Shown: in pieces, positions 40,170-49,409 of the stretch
How the letters are laid out: each line of letters opens with the position of its first letter
Position numbering within the stretch: position 1 is the stretch's first letter
DNA from: Gammaproteobacteria bacterium
GTDB taxonomy: Bacteria > Pseudomonadota > Gammaproteobacteria > Xanthomonadales > SZUA-36
Direction: 5' to 3'
NCBI GenBank assembly: GCA_021772915.1
Contig: JAJFLB010000023.1
Location: 124,001-188,000, forward strand
DNA length: 64,000 bases
Translations under genes and position numbers: made by a program
Notes under the pieces: generated by a model
What the model saw: the letters and a program-made list of their open reading frames with translations, nothing else
The model's database searches: none
Told to the model about the DNA's origin: nothing

Positions 40170-40211
40170 CAAGCTACCACTCTTGTTTGACCAATATTAG
40201 ATGGGTCGCAG

Positions 40212-40250
40212 AATAGTCTTGACTATTATACGATACTGTCGATAATAGTC
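40212..40250. promoter_or_regulatory. operator-like repeats before the DUF4143 ATPase
   Basis: AATAGTC (40212-40218) and GACTATT (40221-40227) form an inverted pair, and AATAGTC recurs at 40244-40250, four bases before the ATG at 40255. No ribosome site is visible between them and the start. The arrangement looks like a regulator-binding cluster covering promoter and start; the binding protein is unknown. Confidence 0.4.
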
Positions 40251-40254
40251 TGCT

Positions 40255-41463
40255 ATGAAAGCAAACAATCGCATCTATGATTCACTGCTAAGTGAGCATC
40301 TGGCGAACAACCGACAAATGGCCTTTGTCAGCGGCCCACGACAGGTGGGCAAAACCACCAGTTGCCGCAACCACGCAAGCGCGTATCTTAACTGGGATAA
40401 CGTAGATGATCGGGAACTCCTCCTTTCAGGTCCTGGTAGCCTGGTAAGTCAACTGGGGTTAAGTCAATTAGACAAAACAACTCCGGTGGCACTATTTGAT
40501 GAACTGCACAAATACGCGCGTTGGAAGCAGCTTCTGAAAGGATTCTTTGATACCTATGGCGACCAGGTACAAATCGTCGTTACAGGAAGTAGTCGTCTGG
40601 ACATTTACCGCCGCGGTGGCGACAGTCTAATGGGGCGTTATTTTCTTTATCGTATGCATCCGTTTTCCGTTGCTGAAACAATAACTCAGGACCTTCCTGA
40701 TGAAAAAGGAGTCATTCGTCCTCCACAAAACACCAAGACCTCTGATTTCGACGCCCTTTGGCAACATGGGGGTTACCCGGAACCCTACCTCAAGCGTGAT
40801 CAACGTTTTTCTCGTCGCTGGCAAGCATTGCGCACCCAACAACTGGTCAGAGAGGATATCCGTGACCTGACACAGATCCAGCAAATAGACCAGCTGGAAA
40901 TACTGGTCAGGTTGTTGGCTGAACGCTCATCCCAACAACTGATTTATGGAAACCTCGCGAAGGAAGTGCGCACCTCCGTCGACACAATTCGACGCTGGGT
41001 GGATACTTTGTGCAACCTGCATCTGGGCTTCCTGATCAGGCCATGGTTCAAGAATGTCTCCCGGTCACTGCGTAAGGAACCCAAGTGGTTTCTACGTGAC
41101 TGGGCAGGCATCACGGACGTAGGCAATAAGGCTGAAACATTTGTCGCCTGCCACCTTCTCAAAGCTATCGAGGGTTGGACCGACATGGGCCTGGGTAAGT
41201 TTGAGCTTGGCTATCTGCGCAACAAGGAGAAACGTGAGGTTGATTTTCTGGTGGCGCATGACGGCAAGCCCTGGTTTATAGCTGAAGTCAAACAGCACAC
41301 GGAATCGATAGGCCCGGGACTCAAGTATTACCAGGACCAGGTGCTCGCGCCTTTTGCATTCCAGATCGTAATGGATGCCCCTTACGTGGATGCGGATTGC
41401 TTTGCAAAACCAGGTGGTCCAATGGTTGTTCCAGCCAGAACCTTCCTGTCCCAACTGCTGTGA
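40255..41463 (+). CDS. AAA_14/DUF4143 family ATPase
   Basis: A 402-residue P-loop protein. Walker A is SGPRQVGKTT (about 26-35) and Walker B VALFDELHK (about 79-87). The TGSSRLDIYRRGGDSLMGRY segment (AAA_14 sensor region) follows. The C-terminal half is a DUF4143-type domain ending in REVDFLVAHDGKPWFIAEVK, which has the E-V-D ... E-V-K spacing of PD-(D/E)xK nuclease-like folds. The family is common in bacteria and archaea, often single-gene and horizontally spread, with no settled function. It sits alone among repeats, with an operator-like sequence upstream, suggesting a mobile or selfish module. Confidence 0.85.
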   Translation: MKANNRIYDSLLSEHLANNRQMAFVSGPRQVGKTTSCRNHASAYLNWDNVDDRELLLSGPGSLVSQLGLSQLDKTTPVALFDELHKYARWKQLLKGFFDTYGDQVQIVVTGSSRLDIYRRGGDSLMGRYFLYRMHPFSVAETITQDLPDEKGVIRPPQNTKTSDFDALWQHGGYPEPYLKRDQRFSRRWQALRTQQLVREDIRDLTQIQQIDQLEILVRLLAERSSQQLIYGNLAKEVRTSVDTIRRWVDTLCNLHLGFLIRPWFKNVSRSLRKEPKWFLRDWAGITDVGNKAETFVACHLLKAIEGWTDMGLGKFELGYLRNKEKREVDFLVAHDGKPWFIAEVKQHTESIGPGLKYYQDQVLAPFAFQIVMDAPYVDADCFAKPGGPMVVPARTFLSQLL

Positions 41464-41528
41464 TGGCATATTGTGGCCGCTGGAATGACCCTATTGACCC
41501 GGTCCCGCTTATCGGCTCGTAAGCTGCC

Positions 41529-41595
41529 GTAGGACCGATGAACTTGTTCATCGGGAACTAACCATGTTCGCGATGACTTGCGTCTTCGCTCCTAC
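41529..41595 (-). repeat. two-hairpin repeat, compact copy
   Basis: A 67-bp copy of the GTAGGAG ... CCTAC repeat in minus orientation, with GAAGACGCAAGTCATC and GATGAACAAGTTCATC hairpins. It lies just downstream of both the DUF4143 ATPase gene (plus) and the small exported protein gene (minus), where a bidirectional terminator would be useful. Confidence 0.75.
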
Positions 41596-41605
41596 AAGGA
41601 TGCTC

Positions 41606-42013
41606 CTACCAGGACCAGTTATAGAGATCTTCCTCAACTTTCCAGACCACCAGTTTCCAGTCCGCCGTATCAGGGGATTTGTGGTCATAACCGATGTAAT
41701 AGGTATTACCGGCTGCAAGAATCACTTCCAAATCAGGCACAGTGCTGACTCTCTGCGTACGGTCGACCAGGGGGCAATGGGTCGTATCCAGCACTGCCCG
41801 GCCGTTGAGTGTGTGTACGCCTGGCTCAATGGAAAATCCCTTGGCAGGCACGGTCCGCTTTTCACCATCGACGCGGGTGATCGCAATCGGTGCAAGGCAG
41901 TCTCCAGGAATGCCGTTGTCAGTGACAATTTTAGCCATGTTGCTTTGGGCCAGGACCGCCGCTGACGGTAAGATCACCAGCAAGACCAACACCTGGAGAT
42001 AATTCAGGCGCAT
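41606..42013 (-). CDS. small exported protein of unknown function
   Basis: I do not recognise the family. The ATG at 42013 gives a 135-residue protein with a clean signal peptide (about 1-22, ending AVLA-Q). It overlaps the stop region of ugd by ten bases, so it is probably translated from the same message. The mature part looks like a compact beta protein; two Cys residues (in GDCLAP and THCPLV) could form a disulfide. A longer reading into ugd is unlikely, because those residues are the ugd C terminus in another frame. Confidence 0.65.
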   Translation of the reverse strand: MRLNYLQVLVLLVILPSAAVLAQSNMAKIVTDNGIPGDCLAPIAITRVDGEKRTVPAKGFSIEPGVHTLNGRAVLDTTHCPLVDRTQRVSTVPDLEVILAAGNTYYIGYDHKSPDTADWKLVVWKVEEDLYNWSW

Positions 42014-43338
42014 ACGGACTGCCGGCCGATGGCGTGATAAGTGAAGCCATGGCTCTGCGCTGCATTGGGCGACCAGATATTGCGCCCATCGACCAGGACT
42101 TTTTGCTGCATTGACCCCGCCAACTGTTCGAAATCCGGTACCCAATACTGCTTCCACTCAGTGACCAACACCAGGGCATCTGCACCCTTTGCTGCATCGT
42201 ACAGGTCTGTATGAGTTGAAAAGTTCTCGCTATCGCCGAAAATCCTCTGCGCTACCTCCATTGCCTCAGGATCATGCGCACGCACACTGGCACCCGCAGC
42301 CAACAATGCCTCTATCAACACCCGACTTGGTGCCTCGCGCATGTCATCTGTGTTGGGTTTAAAGGCCAGACCCCACACGGCAATGCTCAGTCCAGCCAGT
42401 TCACCTTCAAACTGATCATTGAGTATCTCGAACAAACGGGTTTTCTGGCGGTTGTTAACATCTTCTACGGCAGTCAAAACCTGCGCGTCGAAGCCGTGCT
42501 CTTTCGCGGTGTGAGCCAATGCCCGCACATCTTTTGGAAAACAGGAGCCACCATAGCCGGGGCCGGCATAAATAAAGGAATACCCAATTCTCGGGTCCGA
42601 GCCAATACCCTCGCGTACCTTCTCGATATCTGCACCAACACGCTCAGCGATATTGGCCAACTCGTTCATCAGGCTGATTTTGGTCGCCAGCATCGCGTTG
42701 GCAGAATACTTGGTCAGCTCGGAGGAATACACATCCATAAACAACATCTTTTCGTGGTTGCGATTGAAGGGTGAGTACATCTCCCTGAGTATTGACTCGC
42801 TATTTTCATTCTCGACACCGCAAACAATGCGGTCGGGCTTCATGAAGTTCTTAAGGGCGGCACCTTCGGCTAAAAACTCAGGATTAGAAGCCACACTAAA
42901 GGAAACATCTTCTCCACGTACATCGAGTTGTGCCTGAATCTCATTCCGCACACAAACACAGGTACCCACTGGAACCGTAGACTTGACGATAACCAACAGA
43001 GATCTAGTCAGCAGTTTGCCAATACTACTCGCCACCGCCAATACGTGGCCAAGATCCGCTGATCCATCTTCAGATGGTGGTGTGCCGACCGCTATCATCA
43101 TGACCTCAGCGTGATTGATTGCATCTTCCATGGACGTCGTAAAGGTTTGGTGACCGCGTTCGATATTACTGGCCAACATGTCATCGAGCCCCGGTTCGTA
43201 TATGGGGGTCTGTCCCCTACGAAGTTTCGTGACCCTGTCTGCATCGATATCCATGCAAACCACGTGGTGACCAACCTCAGCCAGTCCAGTGCCACTCACC
43301 AGGCCCACATATCCACTACCAATAACCGAAATTCTCAT
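42004..43338 (-). CDS. ugd: UDP-glucose 6-dehydrogenase
   Basis: Oxidises UDP-glucose twice with NAD+ to UDP-glucuronate, the precursor for the UDP-xylose synthase encoded divergently next door. It has 444 residues. The Rossmann motif is GSGYVGLVSG (about 7-16), followed by NPEFLAEGAA, the KYSANAMLATKISLMNE helix and the catalytic Cys in GYGGSCFPKDVRAL. FKPNTDDMREAPS marks the C-terminal UDP-binding domain. All catalytic residues are present. It is the first gene, on the minus strand, of the polysaccharide precursor region. Confidence 0.95.
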   Translation of the reverse strand: MRISVIGSGYVGLVSGTGLAEVGHHVVCMDIDADRVTKLRRGQTPIYEPGLDDMLASNIERGHQTFTTSMEDAINHAEVMMIAVGTPPSEDGSADLGHVLAVASSIGKLLTRSLLVIVKSTVPVGTCVCVRNEIQAQLDVRGEDVSFSVASNPEFLAEGAALKNFMKPDRIVCGVENENSESILREMYSPFNRNHEKMLFMDVYSSELTKYSANAMLATKISLMNELANIAERVGADIEKVREGIGSDPRIGYSFIYAGPGYGGSCFPKDVRALAHTAKEHGFDAQVLTAVEDVNNRQKTRLFEILNDQFEGELAGLSIAVWGLAFKPNTDDMREAPSRVLIEALLAAGASVRAHDPEAMEVAQRIFGDSENFSTHTDLYDAAKGADALVLVTEWKQYWVPDFEQLAGSMQQKVLVDGRNIWSPNAAQSHGFTYHAIGRQSVCA

Positions 43339-43504
43339 GATCTCAGAACCTGTTTATATCCTTTCTGTTCATGTTACCCGCCCCCCGTTTCAGTACAACA
43401 TCTTTTTGATTTGAGCAAGCAGTAGTACATCAGGTAACGGGCAAAGACGGACCGTCGACTCAACCAACAGCAACTGGCATAATGCGGATGGATTTGGACA
43501 ATTT

Positions 43505-44461
43505 ATGCAATCATACAACACTAACAAACGCATCCTCGTAACCGGTGGAGCAGGGTTTCTTGGTTCCCACCTTTGCGAGCGATTATTAAATGACGGCCAT
43601 GACGTGTTATGTGTGGATAATTTTTTCACCGGCACAAAGACTAATCTATTGCACCTGATGGATAACCATTGCTTTGAGGTAGTGCGCCACGACGTTACCT
43701 TTCCCCTCTATGTTGAAGTGGACGAAATCTACAACCTGGCATGCCCTGCATCTCCCATCCATTATCAACACGACCCGGTGCAGACCACCAAGACAAGCGT
43801 GCATGGTGCAATCAACATGCTGGGACTGGCCAAACGGGTCAAGGCCAGGATATTTCAGGCATCCACCAGCGAGGTCTACGGCGACCCCACTGTGCATCCA
43901 CAAACTGAAGATTATTGGGGCAACGTTAACCCCATTGGCTCGCGTTCATGTTATGACGAAGGCAAGCGCTGTGCGGAAACACTTTTTTTCGACTACTACC
44001 GCCAGCACAGGCTACCCATCAAGGTGGGTCGAATTTTTAACACCTATGGGCCGCGTATGCACCCAAATGACGGAAGAGTGGTGTCGAACTTTGTTGTCCA
44101 GGCACTGAAGAACGAACCCATCACCCTCTACGGCGATGGCAGTCAAAGTCGCTCTTTTTGCTACGTGGACGATTTAATAGAGTCATTCGTCCGTCTGATG
44201 GATACACCAGACGATTTCACCGGCCCGGTGAATCTTGGTAATCCAAATGAATTCACTATTCGACAACTGGCCGAGACTGTTATAGAGCTAACGGATTCCC
44301 AGTCCGAGCTTACTTTTCTGCCACTGCCATCGGATGATCCCAGGCAGCGTCAACCTGACATTACACTGGCACAAGATGTGCTCGGCTGGGAAGCAACTAC
44401 GGTTTTGCGTGATGGTCTTGTCAGTACCATCGAGTATTTTGACCAGCTGTTGCGACAGTAG
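43505..44461 (+). CDS. uxs: UDP-glucuronate decarboxylase (UDP-xylose synthase)
   Basis: An extended SDR enzyme of 318 residues that converts UDP-glucuronate to UDP-xylose. [10 protein letters not shown] is the NAD-binding loop; [21 protein letters not shown], the catalytic Y-x3-K in SCYDEGKR and [21 protein letters not shown] (quoted in part: [14 protein letters not shown]) are signatures of the UXS group rather than of epimerases or ArnA. It is divergent from ugd across a 166-base intergenic region. A hairpin, CGTAGCGGG-CGTTA-GCCCCTACG (44530-44552), follows it before the convergent fcl gene. Confidence 0.94.
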   Translation: MQSYNTNKRILVTGGAGFLGSHLCERLLNDGHDVLCVDNFFTGTKTNLLHLMDNHCFEVVRHDVTFPLYVEVDEIYNLACPASPIHYQHDPVQTTKTSVHGAINMLGLAKRVKARIFQASTSEVYGDPTVHPQTEDYWGNVNPIGSRSCYDEGKRCAETLFFDYYRQHRLPIKVGRIFNTYGPRMHPNDGRVVSNFVVQALKNEPITLYGDGSQSRSFCYVDDLIESFVRLMDTPDDFTGPVNLGNPNEFTIRQLAETVIELTDSQSELTFLPLPSDDPRQRQPDITLAQDVLGWEATTVLRDGLVSTIEYFDQLLRQ

Positions 44462-44575
44462 CCGGTCACCAAATTAGGTCGTGAGAAAGGAACTGTTTAA
44501 GAACACGAATCTGACGAAAGTCACACCCTCGTAGCGGGCGTTAGCCCCTACGTCCTGCGCCAGGATCCGTGGCCT

Positions 44576-45574
44576 CTATTGGCTTTTGTACCATTCATAG
44601 GTTGAAGCGATTCCTTCCTCCAATCCGGTTCGGGCCTTCCAGCCCAAACCTGACAGAGCAGACACATCCAGCAATTTTTGTTTGGTACCATCCGGATAAT
44701 CACTGTTGTATTCAATTTCTCCCTGATAGCCAACCACACCCCTGATAATTTCAGCAAGTTCTGATATTGATACATCCACACCAGAACCGATGTTCAAGTG
44801 CGACAATCTCGGCTTTGTGTGAGCCGCATACTCATGTGTTGGCAGGCAGGAGACAAATAAACAGGCATCCGCGAGATCATCCACGTACAGAAACTCACGT
44901 CTGGGGGTACCGGAACCCCAAATTTCCACAGTCTTTGCATCGGCCATCTTGGCCTCGTGAAACTTACGTAACAGAGCGGGTAATACATGGCTGGTTTGCA
45001 GATCAAAATTGTCATTGCTGCCATACAGGTTGGTTGGCATGACACTGCGAAAATCTGTCCCGTATTCACGGTTGTAGCTTTCACATAGCTTAATACCCGC
45101 AATTTTGGCAATGGCGTATGGCTCATTGGTTTCTTCCAGCACACCGGTTAACAGACAATCCTCTGACATTGGTTGGGGCGCAGACTTCGGATATATACAG
45201 GAACTACCCAGGAACAACAAGCGATGCACGCCGGCGGCATATGACGCGTTGATGACATTGGCAGCCACCATCAGGTTGCTGTAAATAAACTGCGCAGGAT
45301 AAGTGTTATTGGCATGGATACCGCCAACCATTGCCGCTGCCAGGAATACATAATCGGGTTTTTCATCTTGCACAAGAGCGTGAACCTGTTGCTGGTTTTC
45401 AAGATCAAGCTCAGCTCGTGTTCTCAGCAGCAGATTGTTGCACCCCGCTTCTTGCAGACGTCGAACCAGCGCCGAACCCACCATGCCGCTATGACCTGCG
45501 ACATAAATTTTCCCGTCATTGAGACGGGCTAGCTCCTCAAGATCCGGCTTATTCACACCGCTCTCAATCCACAA
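44576..45574 (-). CDS. fcl: GDP-L-fucose synthase
   Basis: The bifunctional epimerase-reductase that converts GDP-4-keto-6-deoxymannose to GDP-L-fucose with NADPH. It has 332 residues; [10 protein letters not shown] is the nucleotide-binding loop, LGSSCIYPK and the Y-x3-K motif [15 protein letters not shown] follow, and [12 protein letters not shown] is typical. The N terminus is about 20 residues longer than in most homologues ([20 protein letters not shown]), so the true start may be further in. It lies six bases downstream of gmd, forming a two-gene GDP-fucose unit. Confidence 0.95.
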   Translation of the reverse strand: MWIESGVNKPDLEELARLNDGKIYVAGHSGMVGSALVRRLQEAGCNNLLLRTRAELDLENQQQVHALVQDEKPDYVFLAAAMVGGIHANNTYPAQFIYSNLMVAANVINASYAAGVHRLLFLGSSCIYPKSAPQPMSEDCLLTGVLEETNEPYAIAKIAGIKLCESYNREYGTDFRSVMPTNLYGSNDNFDLQTSHVLPALLRKFHEAKMADAKTVEIWGSGTPRREFLYVDDLADACLFVSCLPTHEYAAHTKPRLSHLNIGSGVDVSISELAEIIRGVVGYQGEIEYNSDYPDGTKQKLLDVSALSGLGWKARTGLEEGIASTYEWYKSQ

Positions 45575-45580
45575 CAGGCT

Positions 45581-46693
45581 CTACTCATGGTAGTTATACA
45601 CCTTGAATCCTTGTTTAGCGATGATGGCATCACGTTGCGTAATTTCAAGATCTTCTTTGATCATTTCCTCTACCAACTCCGCGAATGGGATTTTTGCTTC
45701 CCAACCCAATTTAGCCTTCGCCTTGGTAGCGTCACCCAAAAGTGATTCAACCTCGGTTGGGCGGAAGTATCGTGGGTCAACACGCACAATAGTATCGCCC
45801 GCTTGCGGACCTTCGCTATCGGCAGTTTCTGCAACCCGACCAACTTCATCCAAACCACTACCTTCCCAATCGAGCTTAATGCCGAGGTGCGAAACAGCAC
45901 ATTCAATGAAATCCCGCACAGAATATTGTTCACCCGTCGCAATGACATAGTCTTCCGGTTCATCCTGTTGCAGGATCAGCCACTGAGCCTCCACGAAATC
46001 CCGAGCATGACCCCAGTCACGTTTTGCGTCGAGATTACCAAGATACACAACGTCTTGCCGACCGGTCTTGATTCGTGCCAATGCACGGGTGATTTTGCGG
46101 GTGACAAAGGTCTCACCACGGATAGGAGACTCATGGTTAAACAGGATGCCGTTGCAGGCAAACATACCGTAAGCCTCGCGGTAGTTTACCGTTATCCAGT
46201 AAGCGTAAAGCTTGGCCGCAGCATAAGGGGAACGGGGATAGAAAGGTGTGGTCTCGTGCTGCGGTGTTTCCTGCACACGACCATAGAGCTCGGACGTGGA
46301 CGCCTGATAGAAACGCGTCTTTTCGGTTAGTTTCAACAAGCGCACGGCTTCGAGCAAGCGCAATGGGCCTATCGCATCAGCGTTGGCCGTGTATTCAGGG
46401 GTCTCAAATGACACAGCAACATGGCTTTGCGCCGCCAGGTTGTAAATCTCGTCAGGCTGAACATCTTGTACTACCCGGATCAGGTTGGTCGAATCGGTCA
46501 TGTCCCCATAATGCAGGATAAACTCCCGGTGCGATTCGTGTGGATCCTGATAGAGGTGGTCGATTCGGTCAGTATTAAATGAGGAAGCTCGCCGCTTGAT
46601 GCCATGGACTTCGTAGTCCTTATCTAGCAGAAATTCGGCCAGGTAGGCGCCGTCCTGACCAGTAACGCCGGTGATGAGTGCCCGTTTTGTCAT
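45581..46693 (-). CDS. gmd: GDP-mannose 4,6-dehydratase
   Basis: Forms GDP-4-keto-6-deoxymannose, the substrate of the downstream fcl product. It has 370 residues, an extended [18 protein letters not shown] is the NAD(P)-binding region; [26 protein letters not shown], the catalytic [15 protein letters not shown] and [15 protein letters not shown] are signatures of Gmd. All catalytic residues are present. The next gene upstream is divergent (FkbM-type), across 576 bases of non-coding DNA. Confidence 0.96.
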   Translation of the reverse strand: MTKRALITGVTGQDGAYLAEFLLDKDYEVHGIKRRASSFNTDRIDHLYQDPHESHREFILHYGDMTDSTNLIRVVQDVQPDEIYNLAAQSHVAVSFETPEYTANADAIGPLRLLEAVRLLKLTEKTRFYQASTSELYGRVQETPQHETTPFYPRSPYAAAKLYAYWITVNYREAYGMFACNGILFNHESPIRGETFVTRKITRALARIKTGRQDVVYLGNLDAKRDWGHARDFVEAQWLILQQDEPEDYVIATGEQYSVRDFIECAVSHLGIKLDWEGSGLDEVGRVAETADSEGPQAGDTIVRVDPRYFRPTEVESLLGDATKAKAKLGWEAKIPFAELVEEMIKEDLEITQRDAIIAKQGFKVYNYHE

Positions 46694-47269
46694 TGACTTA
46701 GTCCCTTGGGGTCTGTCACTACTGTGAATTGTGGTGAGAATTGTACTGTATTCGGATTGCTTTTTTGTAGTATACGGAAACCCGGATAAGAAGCAGCATA
46801 TAAGAAGAATCGTGCGGGACCAAACTCGTTCAGTCTTCTAATTGACCCACTCCAGTTTCTGGCTACTATTATGGCAACCCAAGGGACACTCCTTATGTAT
46901 TTCATTGTATTCATTCTTTGAATATCTCGTGGTGTGCTCTGTCTGCAAATGCAACTTGAGGCCGGGGGGGTTGGGTAGGTACCCAAATCAACCAATCATC
47001 ACAATCAGCACGTATTTTGCTCGTGCAAGATCAGCGTATTTATTAGCTTGGTAAGCCAGAGTATTATCCACTCAAACAATGACTCCGAAATGGACAGCCC
47101 TGAATTCGTGTTGCAGTCCAGGAGCAAAGGTATCCAACTGCTGTATAGTGCAATGGATGGGAATTTTTGAGATATACGAGATTCACACTCTGTGAAACCA
47201 CTTTTCGGCCAGCTTTGGCGCATTTAACCAGGATCAAGGGGGATTAAGCTGACTTTTTTTTCTTTGTTA
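46694..47269. other. 576-base non-coding stretch
   Basis: The gap between the divergent gmd and FkbM-type genes. I find no convincing gene, terminator or repeat. It marks the change to more AT-rich DNA. An isolated GTATTATCCACT resembles a DnaA box (about 47060-47071), and there is a run of G at about 46963-46969. No JUMPStart/ops sequence, expected before many polysaccharide operons, is present. Promoters for both flanking genes must lie here, but I cannot place them. Confidence 0.5.
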
Positions 47270-48010
47270 ATGCGGCGCTTGAGAAAACTGTGGATTGTTC
47301 TAATGCAGCCAGTGTTGCGGCATGCCCTCATTAACCATCGTGTGGTTGCTGGAGTTGAGCATAAGCCAGTTCTTAACAGTGCATTGATGACGGTAATTGA
47401 CATTGGCGCCAATCGTGGGCAGTTTGCGTTAGCGGCCAGGACTATTTCGGGGGCCAGGGTCATTTCCTTTGAGCCTCTGAAACAGGCGGCTGAAATCTTT
47501 GAAGGAGTTTTTGCTGATGATCCGGCAGTGAGCTTACATCAAGTTGCAATTGGGGATGAATCCGGGGAAAAATTAATACACTTATCAGCGCACGATCATT
47601 CCTCATCGTTGCTCGAAATAGGAGAGCGGCAATCCGCGGTATTTCCGGGAACTCATGAAGTCGGCACCCGGGTGGTCAGGGTTGGCACGTTGGATGAATT
47701 TATAAGTCACAAGGACATAGTCAGTCCTGCCATGCTTAAGTTGGATGTTCAGGGTTTCGAGTTGCAAGCCTTGAAAGGGTGCAAAAGCTTGATTGACCGG
47801 TTTGATTTCATTTATTGTGAATGTTCTTTTGTTGAACTTTACAAGCATCAGAAATTGGCACACGAGGTAATTGACTACCTGCATGCTTTTGGTTTTAATC
47901 TCGCTGGGGTATACAACCCGCAGTATGATCCTGGCGGTAATTGTATTCAATCCGACTTATTGTTCAGATTGACCAAAGGGCAAGCACCAAATTTGGGGTT
48001 GACCAAATAG
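47270..48010 (+). CDS. FkbM family methyltransferase
   Basis: A SAM-dependent O-methyltransferase of 246 residues, of the FkbM group often found in polysaccharide loci where it methylates sugars. The SAM-binding motif is VIDIGANRGQFALAA (about 42-56), followed by VISFEPLKQAAEIF and the LKLDVQGFELQALKG motif characteristic of the group. I use the ATG at 47270; a TTG two codons earlier is the only alternative nearby. It is the first of three plus-strand genes with the Wzy-like and glycosyltransferase genes. The acceptor is unknown. Confidence 0.85.
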   Translation: MRRLRKLWIVLMQPVLRHALINHRVVAGVEHKPVLNSALMTVIDIGANRGQFALAARTISGARVISFEPLKQAAEIFEGVFADDPAVSLHQVAIGDESGEKLIHLSAHDHSSSLLEIGERQSAVFPGTHEVGTRVVRVGTLDEFISHKDIVSPAMLKLDVQGFELQALKGCKSLIDRFDFIYCECSFVELYKHQKLAHEVIDYLHAFGFNLAGVYNPQYDPGGNCIQSDLLFRLTKGQAPNLGLTK

Positions 48011-48071
48011 AGTATCACACAGCGTAGTAACTTCATGATTCTTGGTACATATACACAAGAGTTTGTCGCAT

Positions 48072-49385
48072 ATGACTAAACTTCTTTCAATGAGTCTGGC
48101 CATTGTTCTTTACGGTCAACTGCTTTTTAACGCGTTGAATTACTATTTTCAAATCCAAAATCCCTCATGGCCGATTTGGATATTTCTTTATGGTATGGCT
48201 GTTTGGATTACGTTAGACAATATTCAGAAATCAAATACAAGAATCAATGCGGTCGACGTATGTTTTGTCGTTTTTGTTACCTATGCGATTGTTAGCTTTG
48301 TTGCGATTGGAGAGAGTGATTACCAGGAATTTTATTTTCGGATCACATTCATGTGCTTGGGGCCATACATCCTGGGTCGGGTACTGGGGACGCGGGTAGA
48401 TTATTCTTTATACGGAAGTTTGAAAATACTGGCTTCGTTGTACCTGATATTAATAGTAACTGAAGTTCTGAAAAACCCAACCTTATTTACTGACATTGAC
48501 CGAACGAGGATTTTTGACGTTCAGGGTCAGCAAAGAACAGCGTCGGGTTACTTAATTGGTCTGACTATGGGGTCAATGTGGGTAGCGGCATTCGCATATT
48601 TTACGATGCGGCGAAAAATTCCAGGGTTTGTTGGTAGTACCAGTTTCACAATTAAATTGAGTTTGCTTGTTATTCCCGTAGTTATTATGGCGGTGGGCTC
48701 AAGGGGAAGTGTTGCAGCAGTTTTTGGCACGGCCGCTATTTTGGTCTATCTTTCATCGGTTGTATTCAGTAAACAGGGAAAGATTGGATTAAAAACAGGT
48801 GTAGGTGTTGTTTCACTGGCCATTTTTGTTGGTCTCGTTTCAATTAATTATTTGCCAGAGCATAGAAAAGTGCTGTTGTACGAGGCTTATGGAAGCCTAG
48901 TGAATCAAGGAATTTACGCTGAAACATGTATTGTTGATACAGGCTATTCATTTGTTAACCGCATTGGGTTACTAAGTGAAGCATTCAGGCTTTTCTGGGA
49001 ATCACCTCTTTTTGGAACTGGTGCATCGAATTACGGGTGGAATTACTGCGGTTCCGGTGCCGATTTCATGTCGCCCCACTCCATCTTCATACAAGTACTT
49101 GCCGAATTGGGAATCGTGGGATTTGGCATGTACATGTTGTTACATATTTCAGTTGTTCAAATGTTTCTTCGAAGAATGAGGTCACAGACACACTCAAGTA
49201 AAATGGTTGTGTGGGTGTTGTTTTCGATGTGGCTGTTTTTGGTTATTCAAACCCAAATAAGTGGAAATATGTATCATGACTATCAGTTTTTCCTGCTCAC
49301 TGGCTTAATTGTTTCTTGCTTTATACGGCAGAACCAGAAAGACAAAATGATATCTGAGAAAGGTAGACGGGTATTGGCGAATTAA
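48072..49385 (+). CDS. O-antigen polymerase/ligase-like membrane protein
   Basis: An integral membrane protein of about 437 residues with 10-12 hydrophobic helices and a large loop between about residues 255 and 330. It has the Wzy_C/O-antigen ligase features: AVGSRGSVAAVFGTAAIL in a central helix, then the loop region FGTGASNYGW ... SPHSIFIQVLAELGIVGF, where His is functionally important in the family. It either polymerises repeat units or ligates the polysaccharide. The start at 48072 is preferred over TTG 48042. It lies between FkbM and GT4 genes on the same strand, in AT-rich DNA. Confidence 0.8.
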   Translation: MTKLLSMSLAIVLYGQLLFNALNYYFQIQNPSWPIWIFLYGMAVWITLDNIQKSNTRINAVDVCFVVFVTYAIVSFVAIGESDYQEFYFRITFMCLGPYILGRVLGTRVDYSLYGSLKILASLYLILIVTEVLKNPTLFTDIDRTRIFDVQGQQRTASGYLIGLTMGSMWVAAFAYFTMRRKIPGFVGSTSFTIKLSLLVIPVVIMAVGSRGSVAAVFGTAAILVYLSSVVFSKQGKIGLKTGVGVVSLAIFVGLVSINYLPEHRKVLLYEAYGSLVNQGIYAETCIVDTGYSFVNRIGLLSEAFRLFWESPLFGTGASNYGWNYCGSGADFMSPHSIFIQVLAELGIVGFGMYMLLHISVVQMFLRRMRSQTHSSKMVVWVLFSMWLFLVIQTQISGNMYHDYQFFLLTGLIVSCFIRQNQKDKMISEKGRRVLAN

Positions 49386-49409
49386 GGGCAACAATCAAAA
49401 ACTTTTGCA

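Noticed and set aside
44530-44552. Rho-independent terminator between uxs and fcl
   Set aside because: The hairpin is good but has no T-run on either side; it is mentioned only as a hairpin in the uxs entry.
47060-47071. DnaA-box-like TTATCCACT, possible origin
   Set aside because: It is a single imperfect site without an AT-rich unwinding region or clustered boxes, and far from dnaA-type genes.
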